A stretch of DNA of 64,000 bases from Demequina iriomotensis (GCF_000971395.1 NZ_BBME01000009.1:310001-374000), one strand, 5' to 3'. Counted from the first letter of the stretch, positions 32,567 to 41,476 are shown. Notes: generated by a model not told the origin, from the letters alone. Made by a program: numbers and translations.

Positions 32567-33499
32567 CTAGAAGGTGTAGCCGATCCTTTCGGCGATCTCA
32601 TCGAGTGCGATCGCAGCCCACGGGTCCGGGAGGTGGATTGCGCGTGTGGGACCGTCCGGGAGCTTGGCGATGCCGGCGGGGTAGAGCACCACGTGGCGGC
32701 CGTGCCTGTCCGAGAGCGTATAGACGCCGTCGAGGTCAGGCTTGGCGTCGAGCGCTGCACGTATCCAGGCACGGCAGTGCGCCGGGCTGTCCTGCATCAG
32801 GGAATGGTGTGATCCATTGCGCAAAGCCCAGTTGCCGGCCATGTCGAGCAGGTGCAGCGGAACTTCTGGAGTCGCCGACAGGATCCAGGGGCTGCCGGCA
32901 GCCGTGTCGATGTGGCGGGTATCGGCCCAACGGTCGACGACAGCGCCGGTCAGGGTTGGTTGCAGATACAGTGCCGCGCGATCTGGTTGAGGGCGATCGT
33001 CGAGCCTGTGTGGATCCCACCGCAGATCCGGGTGAGATCCGACGGCTCTGCCAGTGAACACGGGGCCAGGTCGCAGGTCAGCAGAATCGACGATCTGCCA
33101 TAGTTCGTCGCTCCAGGTGACGAAGTCGTCGTCGCGGAAGTCGACCGGCTCGCGGGGCAGCGCTGCAGGCGTTGGGAGGTCGAGGCCTTGTTCGGTGATG
33201 GTCGAGTGCCCGGTCCGGGTCGTCGACATGGTTAGCCAACTGCCGAGCGCGGAGTCGGTCGTTGAGCGGATGAAGCCGACCGCGTCGACGTGGGCCGGAT
33301 CGTGGGTGGTCGCATCCCATCGTGTCGAGTAGTCGCGCAGGATCACGATCATCGCGTCAATCGCCTCGGCAAAGGTGGCGCCCTCGGCCTCGAACGGCAA
33401 CCCCGGCAGGTGCAGAACGTAGCGCCCGGTCGAGCAGTCCGCCTCGCCCACCGGCACCGTGACGGGTTTCAGCGGCCGGTTTCGGACCTCCTCATCCAT
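32567..33499 (-). CDS. HicB-like/RES-like fusion protein
   Basis: This 310-residue protein starts at ATG 33499 after GGGAG. Residues 25-60 (YVLHLPGLPFEAEGATFAEA then IDAMIVILRD) resemble a HicB-type partial RNase H fold. The C-terminal half has RES-like order: FTGRAVGSHPDLRW, ALYLQPTLTGAVVDRW, PLHLLDMAGNWALRNGS, ARIRAAL-like helix and DGVYTLSDRHGRHVVLY. The Glu expected after the LY strand is Asp here. It may be an NAD-targeting toxin with a built-in antitoxin-like domain, or a decayed form. RES assignment rests on pattern and needs a profile search. Confidence 0.5.
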   Translation of the reverse strand: MDEEVRNRPLKPVTVPVGEADCSTGRYVLHLPGLPFEAEGATFAEAIDAMIVILRDYSTRWDATTHDPAHVDAVGFIRSTTDSALGSWLTMSTTRTGHSTITEQGLDLPTPAALPREPVDFRDDDFVTWSDELWQIVDSADLRPGPVFTGRAVGSHPDLRWDPHRLDDRPQPDRAALYLQPTLTGAVVDRWADTRHIDTAAGSPWILSATPEVPLHLLDMAGNWALRNGSHHSLMQDSPAHCRAWIRAALDAKPDLDGVYTLSDRHGRHVVLYPAGIAKLPDGPTRAIHLPDPWAAIALDEIAERIGYTF

Positions 33500-33648
33500 G
33501 CATCTCGCTCCCATCGTTGAAGCCTGGAAGGTGCGGTGTCGAGCCCAAGTGGCCCTGGGGAGCGGCGCGAACCTCGGTGGGGTCATCGTAGGCCGATCTT
33601 GATACGTCTGCTTGGGTGTAATCCCTGGAAAATCGGTGTAGCTACGTT

Positions 33649-33670
33649 TTCCCTTGGTATACCAAGGGAA
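33649..33670. promoter_or_regulatory. 22-base perfect palindrome, candidate operator
   Basis: TTCCCTTGGTA is followed at once by its exact reverse complement (TACCAAGGGAA), with no spacer. It lies in the divergent region between 33499 and 33742. Its left arm TTTCCCTTGGT recurs at 43206-43216. A dimeric repressor site is likely; because no spacer is available it would make a poor hairpin terminator. Confidence 0.6.
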
Positions 33671-33741
33671 CTTTTTCGGACGTGATGCCGCGGTTCCTGG
33701 GCCCTCTTCCGGTCCAAGATTTTGCGTGGCACCCTCGTCGC

Positions 33742-35130
33742 ATGAGCGATGAAAGGGCGCCCACCTCGAGGGCGGCAGGCAAGGGCTTCGGGGGTCTTGT
33801 CGGCCCGCGCGGTAGCGCCTTCTCGGCCGGCGAGTGGGCGAGCCGTGTCTCCTACGCCCTTGACCACGTGAAGCTGTGCGCGCAGCAGCGCGAGGTGCTG
33901 CGCGGACTGTTGGCGGAGGTGGCGTTTGCGTGGAACTCGGAGACGTCGAGCGGTGGCTTCGAGCACGGCGGGCGCGACGAACGTCTCGCCGCGTCCATGC
34001 AGTCGCAAGCGGTCGTGATCCTTGACGAGGACCCCCACCCGCTCCTTGGAGCGTTCGCAGACCGCGACACCCCAGCGAACCCCTTGCTAGGGATCCTGCC
34101 GGGTGCGCCCGCTGACCCACGCTTCTGTGTGGTTGGCGGAGAGCACTCGTCTTGGGGGGAGTGGTCAATGTGCCAAGGTTGCGCGCCGGACTATCCCTTG
34201 GCGGGCGGCGTGGCCAGTGGCCGGCCGATCGGGACGATCGACGTCGAGGAGGAGGGGCACCTCCTCTCGGAATCGGATGTTGCGCCCGCCGCGATCGCCT
34301 GGCTCGCCGTCGAGTCCGGACCTGAATGGCGTGCTGAGCTGCTCGCGCACCCCGCGTGTACTGAGGAAGTGCGCGAACTCTTCACCGCCCACAGCGACGC
34401 AGAAGTTGTCGGGCGCTATACCGTCACCATCGCGCGCTCCGTCGGGCAGAAAGAGTACGTGGCCTCGGTCGCCGAGTTCCCGTCAGTGTCGTACCTCGCC
34501 GGCTCGACAAACGCGGCTCTGTACGGAATTGCGAGAGTTCTCGCCAGCATCGTCACCGACGCGCCGGATCCCGCCGGACCCGTGCGGGGTCTAGTGGACG
34601 TGGGTGAGCGCGACCGCCGTGACGTATCTGACGCTCCCGAGCCCCGCCGCAGCCTCCGACGGCAGTTCCAGGACTTGCCCGACGTCAGCGACATTGCCGT
34701 CGACGACAGCATCGACGCGGCACCTGGAACCGCAGGCGGCGATGATGCTGGCACGGTTGAGTCTCACCTCCCGCAACCACCGACGATCGACCTCGCGCAG
34801 GCGTCAAAGTCTCAGGCTCCGCGATCGCCCCGGCGCGGGCTCAGCGTCGGCCAACTGCGGCAGGCACTCGAGCACCTCGCGGACTCGACACCTGTCACCG
34901 TGGTCTACCTCGACAGTGACGTCGAGTACGCGCCCTTGGAGATCGCCAGCCTTCGCACCACAGCTGGACGCGAGGGGACGGTGCGGCAGGAGCTCTTGCT
35001 GTTTCGCAGGATGGATGGCCACGAGTCTTCCGAAGCTGCCCGCAGTGAGGCGCCCCAGGAAGGCTCGCACGATGTGGCCGTGCGGCAACCCGACGGCGAC
35101 CTCGACTCATCGGCGGACTCAGATGCGTGA
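33742..35130 (+). CDS. hypothetical protein with HicB-like segment
   Basis: This 462-residue protein starts at ATG 33742, six bases after a CACCCT box. Residues 1-200 hold helical and Gly/Ser-rich stretches with WSMCQGCAPDYPL, a possible metal site. Residues 223-275 (GRYTVTIARSVGQKEYVASV then AEFPSVSYLAGS) look like a HicB-type antitoxin fold. The remainder is acidic and Pro-rich, then a compact C-terminal part (LRQALEHLADSTPVTVVYLD). It starts a five-gene run ending with a phosphoesterase. Function unknown. Confidence 0.6.
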   Translation: MSDERAPTSRAAGKGFGGLVGPRGSAFSAGEWASRVSYALDHVKLCAQQREVLRGLLAEVAFAWNSETSSGGFEHGGRDERLAASMQSQAVVILDEDPHPLLGAFADRDTPANPLLGILPGAPADPRFCVVGGEHSSWGEWSMCQGCAPDYPLAGGVASGRPIGTIDVEEEGHLLSESDVAPAAIAWLAVESGPEWRAELLAHPACTEEVRELFTAHSDAEVVGRYTVTIARSVGQKEYVASVAEFPSVSYLAGSTNAALYGIARVLASIVTDAPDPAGPVRGLVDVGERDRRDVSDAPEPRRSLRRQFQDLPDVSDIAVDDSIDAAPGTAGGDDAGTVESHLPQPPTIDLAQASKSQAPRSPRRGLSVGQLRQALEHLADSTPVTVVYLDSDVEYAPLEIASLRTTAGREGTVRQELLLFRRMDGHESSEAARSEAPQEGSHDVAVRQPDGDLDSSADSDA

Positions 35131-35689
35131 GTGCGAGCGGTCGCTGACAGGCGACGCCTTGGCGCAGGCCTCAGGGCCTGGGCGCGGCCGGGGCGCGCCA
35201 ATCCCGGCACCTCCGACCCCTTCGAGCCCCGACGCTGCGTTCGCCGTCCTCGACCAGTTCCGAGTGTGGTTCTCCGAGCGCGACCAGGCCTGGATCGCTG
35301 CGTCCGACGTCGCTGCGACCGCATGGACAGCTCCGACCGCCACGGACGCTCTTGCCGGCCCGGTGGCGGGCCTGGACGATACGCGGGCGGCGGAGGCGCG
35401 GTTCCGCGTAGGACTCGCACGCGCACGGCTCAGATACGACCCTGAGGACCCGATCACGATCGCGGAGGTCTTGGGCGCGTTTGAGTATGGACCTGGCCCG
35501 AGCACGGGCCTCGACGGCCCTGCGGTGCTGTTCTTCATGAGCAGCGCCCTCGACGACGAAGCCCTCGCCGCCGTTGCAGCCGCGCGCAGCGCCGCCGACT
35601 CGGGACAGCGGCACACCCTCGACGAGGTGCTCGAGGAGCTCGGGATCGACATTGAGGACCGCGGCGAGCCGGAAGGTGAGGCCCCGTGA
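35123..35689 (+). CDS. hypothetical protein
   Basis: This 188-residue protein starts at ATG 35123 and overlaps the upstream stop. A Pro/Gly-rich N-terminus is followed by a helical acidic region (AFAVLDQFRVWFSERDQAWI, and LDDEALAAVAAARSAADSGQ). It overlaps the next gene by four bases (GTGA). No domain is recognised. Position inside a tight operon with an antitoxin-like protein and a phosphoesterase suggests a shared role. Confidence 0.55.
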   Translation: MRECERSLTGDALAQASGPGRGRGAPIPAPPTPSSPDAAFAVLDQFRVWFSERDQAWIAASDVAATAWTAPTATDALAGPVAGLDDTRAAEARFRVGLARARLRYDPEDPITIAEVLGAFEYGPGPSTGLDGPAVLFFMSSALDDEALAAVAAARSAADSGQRHTLDEVLEELGIDIEDRGEPEGEAP

Positions 35690-36063
35690 GTGACGATTGG
35701 ACTCAGATTCGCGGGCGCGTTGCAGCCATGGACACTGCCTCGGTCGTCCGCGCCCTGCGCTCGACCGTGGGGATCACTCTGACTCAAGCAATGGTCGGAG
35801 TGCCCGACCGTAGTCGCGTCGAGTCGTGGGCCGCCGGCACCGGTGAGACGCCTACCGCAAGCGAGGCCGCGCGCATCCGGCTCGGCCACGCGCTCTGGCT
35901 CAATGTTGCCGCCCACGAAGGTGCCAGCACGGCCCTCTCGTGGTTGGTGGGCTCGAATCCGTGGCTCGGCGACGCCACGCCGGTCACCGCCATCAGAGAA
36001 GGTCGGGAGGCCGAAGTGGTCCAAGCTGTCCACGCGCTGGTCGACGACCGGGGCGGCTCATGA
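35686..36063 (+). CDS. Xre/MbcA/ParS-type antitoxin-like protein
   Basis: This 125-residue protein starts at GTG 35686. It contains a helix-turn-helix-like part (LRSTVGITLTQAMVGVPDRS, then RVESWAAGT) and a C-terminal region (ALSWLVGSNPWLGDATPVTA) like the toxin-neutralising domain of Xre/MbcA/ParS antitoxins, which usually pair with RES toxins. The gene overlaps both neighbours by four bases. No RES gene is directly adjacent; RES-like genes lie at 21.8 and 32.6 kb. It may regulate this operon instead. Confidence 0.6.
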   Translation: MSDDWTQIRGRVAAMDTASVVRALRSTVGITLTQAMVGVPDRSRVESWAAGTGETPTASEAARIRLGHALWLNVAAHEGASTALSWLVGSNPWLGDATPVTAIREGREAEVVQAVHALVDDRGGS

Positions 36064-36836
36064 AGGTGGCACTGCTCGGCGACACGCACGGCAACGCCGA
36101 CCATATCGCCCACGCCCTCGACGTGTTCGAGTCGCTCGGCCTGAAGACGATCATTCAGGTCGGTGACCTTGGTGTCTGGCCCGGCCACGTGGCCGGCAAG
36201 ATGTGGAACAAGGTCGACGAGAGCCTGGCCGCACGCGGCATGAGCATGTTCGTCGCGCCAGGCAACCATGAGGACTACGACCGCATCGCACGCCTCAAAG
36301 TCCGCGACGATGGATGGCTTCGCTTTCGCGACCACATCCTGCTCGCGCCCCGAGGCCACCGGACCCTGCTCGGTGGCCGCAGCATCGTGTGGCTCGGGGG
36401 TGCGGCCTCGCTGGACCGCACCTGGCGCAATCACGCTCACAAGATGGGCTACGGCGCCGGCAAGAGCTGGTGGGCGGGTGAGGCGCTCACCGACGCCGAC
36501 GTGGAACAGACAGCGGCGGGCGGCCACGCAGAGATCATGGTTGCCCACAACGCGCCCGACGGCGTCCCGACCATCGAAGTATCGATCACCGGCAACCCCC
36601 ACGAGTTCCTCCAGGAAGACATCGCCTACGCGGAGGCCGACCGTCGCCGCTTTACCGAAGCATTCCACGCCGTGAAACCTCGGCTGCTGCTCCATGGCCA
36701 CTATCACGTGCCCGTCGACGAGACCGTCGACTTCGGACCGTTCGCGACGCACGTCTTTGGGCTCGCCTGCGACGACGAGCCGAAGTCAATGGGGGTGCTC
36801 GACCTCGACACTCTGGCGACGGCGTTCATCGAATGA
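36060..36836 (+). CDS. calcineurin-like metallophosphoesterase
   Basis: This 258-residue protein has all the dimetal motifs: GDTHGN (residues 7-12), GDLG, GNHE and HGHYH near the C-terminus, plus VAHNAP. It should hydrolyse phosphomono- or diesters with two metal ions. Its ATG overlaps the upstream antitoxin-like gene (ATGA). Metallophosphoesterases in such operons may act on nucleotides or nucleic acids during stress or defence. Substrate cannot be read from sequence. Confidence 0.88.
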   Translation: MKVALLGDTHGNADHIAHALDVFESLGLKTIIQVGDLGVWPGHVAGKMWNKVDESLAARGMSMFVAPGNHEDYDRIARLKVRDDGWLRFRDHILLAPRGHRTLLGGRSIVWLGGAASLDRTWRNHAHKMGYGAGKSWWAGEALTDADVEQTAAGGHAEIMVAHNAPDGVPTIEVSITGNPHEFLQEDIAYAEADRRRFTEAFHAVKPRLLLHGHYHVPVDETVDFGPFATHVFGLACDDEPKSMGVLDLDTLATAFIE

Positions 36837-36951
36837 AGCAGATCGGCCTCGGCTGGGGGGAGTGCTGGGTGTCCGATCTTGTCTGGCGCGCGAGTCGCGC
36901 GCCGGGTGAGCCCGAGAGAGCACAGGACCTTCCTGTGCGGGGAGGAGTCAT

Positions 36952-37617
36952 ATGGATGAGGTCGAGCCTTCACGTCCTGATGAGGGCGATTCGGGTTCCG
37001 GCGGTCGCTTCCGCGCCAGCGCCACGGCGGTCGCATGCGTCATCGCAGGCGGGCTCGTTGGTGTGGGCCTCGCGGTCACGACAATTGCGGACCACCCGGG
37101 CCGCGAGTTCTGGAGTCTGATTGCAGTCAGCGCCGTCGCAGTTGCTGCGTTCGGCGCCGCTATCGGTGGCGTCGTCACACTTCGCAAGCGCAACGAAGCG
37201 GCCCACGGGGCGGATTGGTGGAGGCGAGCCCAGAAGGTGAACGAGTACCTTACGAGCGGCGAAGACAGACGCATCTACCTCGGCGCTCACCTCCTCGATG
37301 CGCTCGAAGGTGACGACCGGTGCAGCGGGCGGCCCGAGCGGCTCTATCTCGACGCCATCACCATCGCTGCCGCCCTGGACGACGCCAGCGACGAACCGAT
37401 GCAGGACCCGCAAAGTGCGCCGGCGCCAAGCGATCGCATGACGCCGGGGCGTCGTACCGACGCGCGCATCCGAGCGGCACGGGCCAACATCCGCAACGCC
37501 GCCAAACTCGGCAAGATCCCCGACCCGCGCATCGTCGAGATCGCGCAGACGCCCATGAGCAACGGCGAAGGATTCGACGCCGCCGCCTATCTCAATCTGT
37601 GTGGCGTCACCGGATGA
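36952..37617 (+). CDS. hypothetical membrane protein
   Basis: This 221-residue protein starts at ATG 36952 behind GGGGAGGAG. Two membrane helices lie near residues 24-45 (TAVACVIAGGLVGVGLAVTT) and 52-75 (FWSLIAVSAVAVAAFGAAIG). The rest is cytoplasmic, charged and helical. It lies 115 bases after the phosphoesterase gene and ends before a strong terminator, so it may be the last gene of that operon. No family is recognised. Confidence 0.6.
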   Translation: MDEVEPSRPDEGDSGSGGRFRASATAVACVIAGGLVGVGLAVTTIADHPGREFWSLIAVSAVAVAAFGAAIGGVVTLRKRNEAAHGADWWRRAQKVNEYLTSGEDRRIYLGAHLLDALEGDDRCSGRPERLYLDAITIAAALDDASDEPMQDPQSAPAPSDRMTPGRRTDARIRAARANIRNAAKLGKIPDPRIVEIAQTPMSNGEGFDAAAYLNLCGVTG

Positions 37618-37634
37618 CCGCCCACCGCACATGA

Positions 37635-37670
37635 CACGAGCCCCCGCAGCTAGCGCTGCGGGGGCTCGTG
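37635..37670. terminator. strong hairpin terminator
   Basis: Arms CACGAGCCCCCGCAG and CTGCGGGGGCTCGTG (15 bases, perfect) with a six-base loop are followed by CTTTCG. It ends the plus-strand operon from 33.7 kb. Confidence 0.85.
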
Positions 37671-37908
37671 CTTTCGAGGGAGTCGAGGTGCGCGGTCCGT
37701 GCTAGGCCAGACCCGTTCCGCATGGCGGTGCGATGTGTACGCCGCGCACGGCTGCCGGATGCCTCGCAAGCTGCCATCGGTGATCACCTGCGGATGCGAG
37801 GTGGTCCGGTTGCACCGGTAGCGCGGGCGAGGGTGCCGATGGCCCGCGGAGGCTTCGGGCGTCCGCGGGCCATCAGTGCGTCAGCTGGTGGGGTAGTTCG
37901 GCGGGTCG

Positions 37909-38751
37909 CTACCAGCCTCGACCTCGGTTGTAGAGCCAGCGCGAGCCGGCGACCACCCTCCAGGTCGCCATTGCAGCCGCGCCGAGGGTGCCCGCGGCGA
38001 TCAGCGCCTTGTGCCACCACACGGTTGCAGCGTCGAACGTGCTCCACGCCCATCCGAACAGCGAGCCGACGCCGAACACCTCGCTGACGACGCCAGTGGC
38101 CGAGGCGACGAGGATGACGGCGGTGCACACGGGTAGGAGCGCGATGGCGACGCGGCCCACCGTGTGCCAGCGGACGGTGGAGTGGCTTCGTGTGAGTACC
38201 CGCTCAAGGCGTTCGGCGCGGGCCACGGCATCGGTCAGGGGTTCCGCCGCGGTGTCGGCGGCCTGCCGAACGATCGAGGTGAGCTGCCGCTCGTGGGTGC
38301 GAAGTGCTGCGAGCACCGCCTCGTCGAGCTTCCCGGTCACCTTCGTCGCCATCGCGCTGGCCACCTTGTTTGCGTCGAGCACCACGCGCCCAGTCGACTC
38401 AAGGGCTTCCATGCGGGCGGTGACCTCGAGCATGAGCTCGTGGGCCTCTAAGTCTCGACGGGTGATACGTCGACCGTTCGGGAGCTGGACGGCCTTCGAG
38501 CTTGTCAGGGTCTCGCTCATCAGCACCAGAGTGCGCTTGATCTCGTCCAGGTCGTCCAACCCCGACGAGGGTTCCGATGCCGCTTCGCCCACACGCGTGG
38601 TCAGTGCATTCACCGCGTCCGTCAGGTCGCGCACCCGAATCGCGATGGGTTCGAGAGCGTCCGAGACGGCAGCCGCGATCACTGCGTCGTGGGCGCTGGC
38701 CTCTACCTGTGCGGCCGTATTCTCGCGCTTGATGTCGTCGATGATTCCCAT
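37909..38751 (-). CDS. mobilization-operon membrane protein with coiled coil
   Basis: This 280-residue protein starts at ATG 38751 after GGAGAGGTG. The first 180 residues are helical and charged, with repeated RMEALES and RAERLERVL type stretches likely to form coiled coil. Two membrane helices follow (VGRVAIALLPVCTAVILVAS and LIAAGTLGAAAMATWRVVAG). It is the last gene of the relaxase operon. It could tether the transfer complex to the membrane, but no coupling-protein ATPase motif is present. Confidence 0.6.
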   Translation of the reverse strand: MGIIDDIKRENTAAQVEASAHDAVIAAAVSDALEPIAIRVRDLTDAVNALTTRVGEAASEPSSGLDDLDEIKRTLVLMSETLTSSKAVQLPNGRRITRRDLEAHELMLEVTARMEALESTGRVVLDANKVASAMATKVTGKLDEAVLAALRTHERQLTSIVRQAADTAAEPLTDAVARAERLERVLTRSHSTVRWHTVGRVAIALLPVCTAVILVASATGVVSEVFGVGSLFGWAWSTFDAATVWWHKALIAAGTLGAAAMATWRVVAGSRWLYNRGRGW

Positions 38752-38756
38752 CGCTG

Positions 38757-39812
38757 TCACCTCTCCATGTCCAAGTTGTTGCTGCGGTCGGGCGCGGGCT
38801 CGTCTGTGGCCATCGCTTGCGCGAGCAGTCGGGCGCGCCTGCGTGCTGCTTCGCGCTTCGCAGCCGCGAGCTGGTCGCGCGTGTCTTGAAGCGACGTACG
38901 GTCCTTTGCCGCGGTGTTCGGCTGCTGCTCGAGTTCTGTCACCGTGCCGAGCGTGAGGGGCGGCAAGGGTGCCGCTGATCGCAGCGCTCGCGTGGCCTGC
39001 TCTGCGAGCAGGCCAGCCTTGTATTCGAAGATCTCGATCGCCTTGTCCTTGGTGAGTTCGTCCGCGAGCGAGGAGGCCTTGCGGCGGCCCATCTTGGCGT
39101 TGTCGAGCCGTCGCATGCTGTAGACCCACCCGTCACGCTGGCTTTCGCGCAGACCGACCCCGTGGTGGTCGGCAAGCACCTTCATGAAGGAGTCCATGTC
39201 GAGCGCCCGGGGGTTTATCAGTGCCGCCGAGATCTTGTCGCCTAGCACGCGGTCGTAGGAGCCCTCCGCGAACGATTCACGCCGCTGCTCCCAGTTCGGG
39301 GTCGGCCGTGTCGGATCGGTCAGCACCTGGCAGCCGTTGTCCTTCATGACCTCGTCGTTCACTTGACGCGTGCCGCGGCTCCATGACCGGTTGCGGGTGA
39401 GCCCCTTGCCTGTGAGGTTGTCGTGGTTGTGGACGTAGATGTGGTTGTGGAGATGACCACCGGCACTGTCCACATGTGTCACCACCATGAAGTCCGCGGA
39501 CTGCAGCGCCTCAGCGGTCTGGCGGCCCAGATCATTGACTCGCGCAACATCGACCGGGTTCGTGAGGTCGAACTCCTCGGGCGAGAACGCCTGCATGTAC
39601 GAGTAGACCTCGACTCCGCGGTTGTGCCCGTACGCACGTGCCTGCGCCAGCGCAACGAACTGCTGCGGCGATTCCAGGGTCGAGAAGTACGCAGCGGCAC
39701 GCGTCTCGCCGGCGGCCTTCAGGGCGCGCTTGCGCCGTGCGTCGGATCCGAACAGTGCGTAGTCGACCGATGCGGCGGCGCAGTGCGACGGCCGCACATC
39801 GATGACGCTCAC
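38757..39812 (-). CDS. relaxase (MOBP/VirD2-like)
   Basis: This 351-residue protein has the relaxase motif III HVDSAGGHLHNHIYVHNHD, whose three His bind the metal. A Tyr-containing N-terminal region (SVDYALFG) holds the likely nicking Tyr. SYMQAFSPEEFDL fits the region before the His triad. It should nick oriT and lead single-stranded DNA to a recipient cell. Its ATG overlaps the MobC-like stop. The rest is a helical, basic tail. Together with the absence of a T4SS this indicates mobilization by helper elements. Confidence 0.88.
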   Translation of the reverse strand: MSVIDVRPSHCAAASVDYALFGSDARRKRALKAAGETRAAAYFSTLESPQQFVALAQARAYGHNRGVEVYSYMQAFSPEEFDLTNPVDVARVNDLGRQTAEALQSADFMVVTHVDSAGGHLHNHIYVHNHDNLTGKGLTRNRSWSRGTRQVNDEVMKDNGCQVLTDPTRPTPNWEQRRESFAEGSYDRVLGDKISAALINPRALDMDSFMKVLADHHGVGLRESQRDGWVYSMRRLDNAKMGRRKASSLADELTKDKAIEIFEYKAGLLAEQATRALRSAAPLPPLTLGTVTELEQQPNTAAKDRTSLQDTRDQLAAAKREAARRRARLLAQAMATDEPAPDRSNNLDMER

Positions 39813-40504
39813 AGTCGAGTCCGATCACCAAGTGCTCGACGCAGGCGATCGACCGTGTCGCGCGTCTCGGTGAGCAACGCCTCGGGCACGCGCACTGGGA
39901 GCGGACGGCGTGCATCATGCGCGGCCCGCGCTAGCTGGTTGAGGTTCTGTCCGACCCGGCGCAGCTGCTCGACAGCTGCAGCGACGGTCGGGTCGGGAAG
40001 CGAAGTCCCGGACCCGGGCGTGACCGATGCCGTCAGCGTGTCGAGTTCGTGTCGAGAAGCGTGCAGCGCATCGCGCAGCACTGCCCGCACCCACGCGCTC
40101 GGCTTCACGCCGTACGCGCGTGCGCGAGCGGCGATCGCTTCGCGGTCGCCGGGTTCAAGCCGCACGTCGAACCGACCGCTACGCGCCCGATCCGAGCGAG
40201 CGGCTTGAAGCACCGCGCCGTGGGCGGCGCCGTGCAGCTCGACTGGATCCGCTTCCGGCCCCTGTGGGGCCTGCAGCGGATCCAGTCGAGAGCGAGCAGG
40301 CACGTTGTCCGACACTTCGCTGACGCTCAGGTCGACCAACGTGCCGCTCGCTCCGTCCTCAGCCGCGGTGCGGCTTGCGGGCGGAGAGGGAAGACGGCCC
40401 ACAGGTGGGAAGCCGAGGCTCCCCGCCCGAGGGACTGCAGCGACAGCCGATGCGGCTGCCACCCGATCGGTCGACGCAGTCGGGAGGTAACGGACGTCGT
40501 TCAT
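39809..40504 (-). CDS. MobC-like relaxosome accessory protein
   Basis: This 231-residue protein has a disordered Pro/Ala-rich first half. It then has a ribbon-helix-helix-like segment, RFDVRLEPGDREAIAARARA, and the typical MobC end AVEQLRRVGQNLNQLARAAH. These proteins bind oriT and help the relaxase. It overlaps the downstream relaxase gene and the upstream HTH gene by four bases each (ATGA), so the three form one operon. Confidence 0.8.
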   Translation of the reverse strand: MNDVRYLPTASTDRVAAASAVAAVPRAGSLGFPPVGRLPSPPASRTAAEDGASGTLVDLSVSEVSDNVPARSRLDPLQAPQGPEADPVELHGAAHGAVLQAARSDRARSGRFDVRLEPGDREAIAARARAYGVKPSAWVRAVLRDALHASRHELDTLTASVTPGSGTSLPDPTVAAAVEQLRRVGQNLNQLARAAHDARRPLPVRVPEALLTETRDTVDRLRRALGDRTRL

Positions 40505-40953
40505 CCGTCCACCCCCGGCATCATGACGACGCCTGGAACGCGGCCGGGCATCGCGGAGTGAGTCGTCGTGTTGCGGCGCGCACTCCGGGCGCGAGCGTCG
40601 CGCTCGCCGTCGAGCTCGCGCTGGGCGGCCGACAGCAGGTCGTAGTAGAGGTCTGCGTCGTGCTTGCGCAAGCGGTCGAGCACTTTGGCGTCGAGACGGT
40701 GAAGCCCGGTCGCGGTGCCGGTGCTGCGCGTCGGAGGCTCGATATCGGCGGGCTCCATGAAGGCGACCAGGTCGGCGCGGCGCACCTCGAGGCCGCGCAA
40801 CGAGTGCACGGCGGCCAGGCGGCCCCGACCGGTGCGGCCAACGTCGATCCAGCGGCGGATGGTGCGCGCGGTTCGACCGGCAAGCGCTCCCGCTTCAGCG
40901 AGCGAGAGATACGAGTCGGCAGTTGAAGGGTGAGCAATGCGCTGTTTGGGCAT
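40501..40953 (-). CDS. helix-turn-helix protein of the mobilization operon
   Basis: This 150-residue protein begins with a MerR/excisionase-like helix-turn-helix: YLSLAEAGALAGRTARTIRR, then WIDVGRTGRGRLAAVHSLRG. A helical C-terminal part follows. It is the first gene of the mobilization operon and faces the phased TGCGCA array. It may bind that array and control mobilization or nicking; binding is inferred. Confidence 0.7.
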   Translation of the reverse strand: MPKQRIAHPSTADSYLSLAEAGALAGRTARTIRRWIDVGRTGRGRLAAVHSLRGLEVRRADLVAFMEPADIEPPTRSTGTATGLHRLDAKVLDRLRKHDADLYYDLLSAAQRELDGERDARARSARRNTTTHSAMPGRVPGVVMMPGVDG

Positions 40954-41270
40954 GCGGAAGTTCCTTGAGTTGGTTCTTCCGGTTCCCCGCTGGCTGTAGC
41001 GCTTTTACCGTGGCTATCCGGGTGCAGACGCCTCGCGCTTCTCAGCCAGTCGGTCCTCGCGGATCCGTCCAGCCCTGTCGCGACCCCGGTGGGATACTTT
41101 GTAGAGTCATTAGCTTACCGGCGCCTTCCTCATATGACCGTGAATGTCACCAAGGAATTGAGGCGCAGATGAGAAAGCCGTCGCTAGGCTCTAGCAGTAC
41201 TCGGTCAGCACGGTGCGGCTGATCGGGGGCCGGCCGCGGGCCGCAGGTCGAGCCGCGCCGCCGAACTGAG
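40954..41270. other. non-coding region upstream of mobilization genes
   Basis: No convincing gene is found here. The segment is lower in GC than its surroundings around 41095-41150. It leads into the repeat array and is where an oriT would be expected. No nick-site consensus could be assigned by eye. Confidence 0.45.
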
Positions 41271-41476
41271 TGCGCAGTTAGTGCGCATTCCGTGGGCAAT
41301 GGCTGCGGAGACAGTGCGCAGTGCGCGAGGGCGCAAGGAGCTGTGCGCAGACGGTGCGCAGGTAGTGGTGAGTTACTGAGCAGTCAGTGCTGCTCAACCT
41401 CGCCGCATCACAACCCTCGGCGCAAGTGCGCACCTGCTGCGCAGGCCGTGCGCAGATGGTGCGCAGGCTCTGAGCA
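41271..41476. repeat. 11-bp phased TGCGCA array (candidate oriT, origin or operator array)
   Basis: TGCGCA occurs at 41271, 41282, 41315, 41344, 41355, 41427, 41438, 41449 and 41460, with TGAGCA at 41377 and 41471. Many steps are exactly 11 bases, so the sites face the same side of the helix. The motif is itself palindromic. Two clusters are separated by about 70 bases. This resembles iterons or a cooperative regulator array. It lies between the mobilization operon and an IS insertion. Open frames across it are byproducts of the repeat. Confidence 0.75.

Noticed and set aside
41271..41476. CRISPR array
   Set aside because: The 6-base units at 11-base steps have no 25-40 base repeats or unique spacers of constant length, and no cas genes are near.
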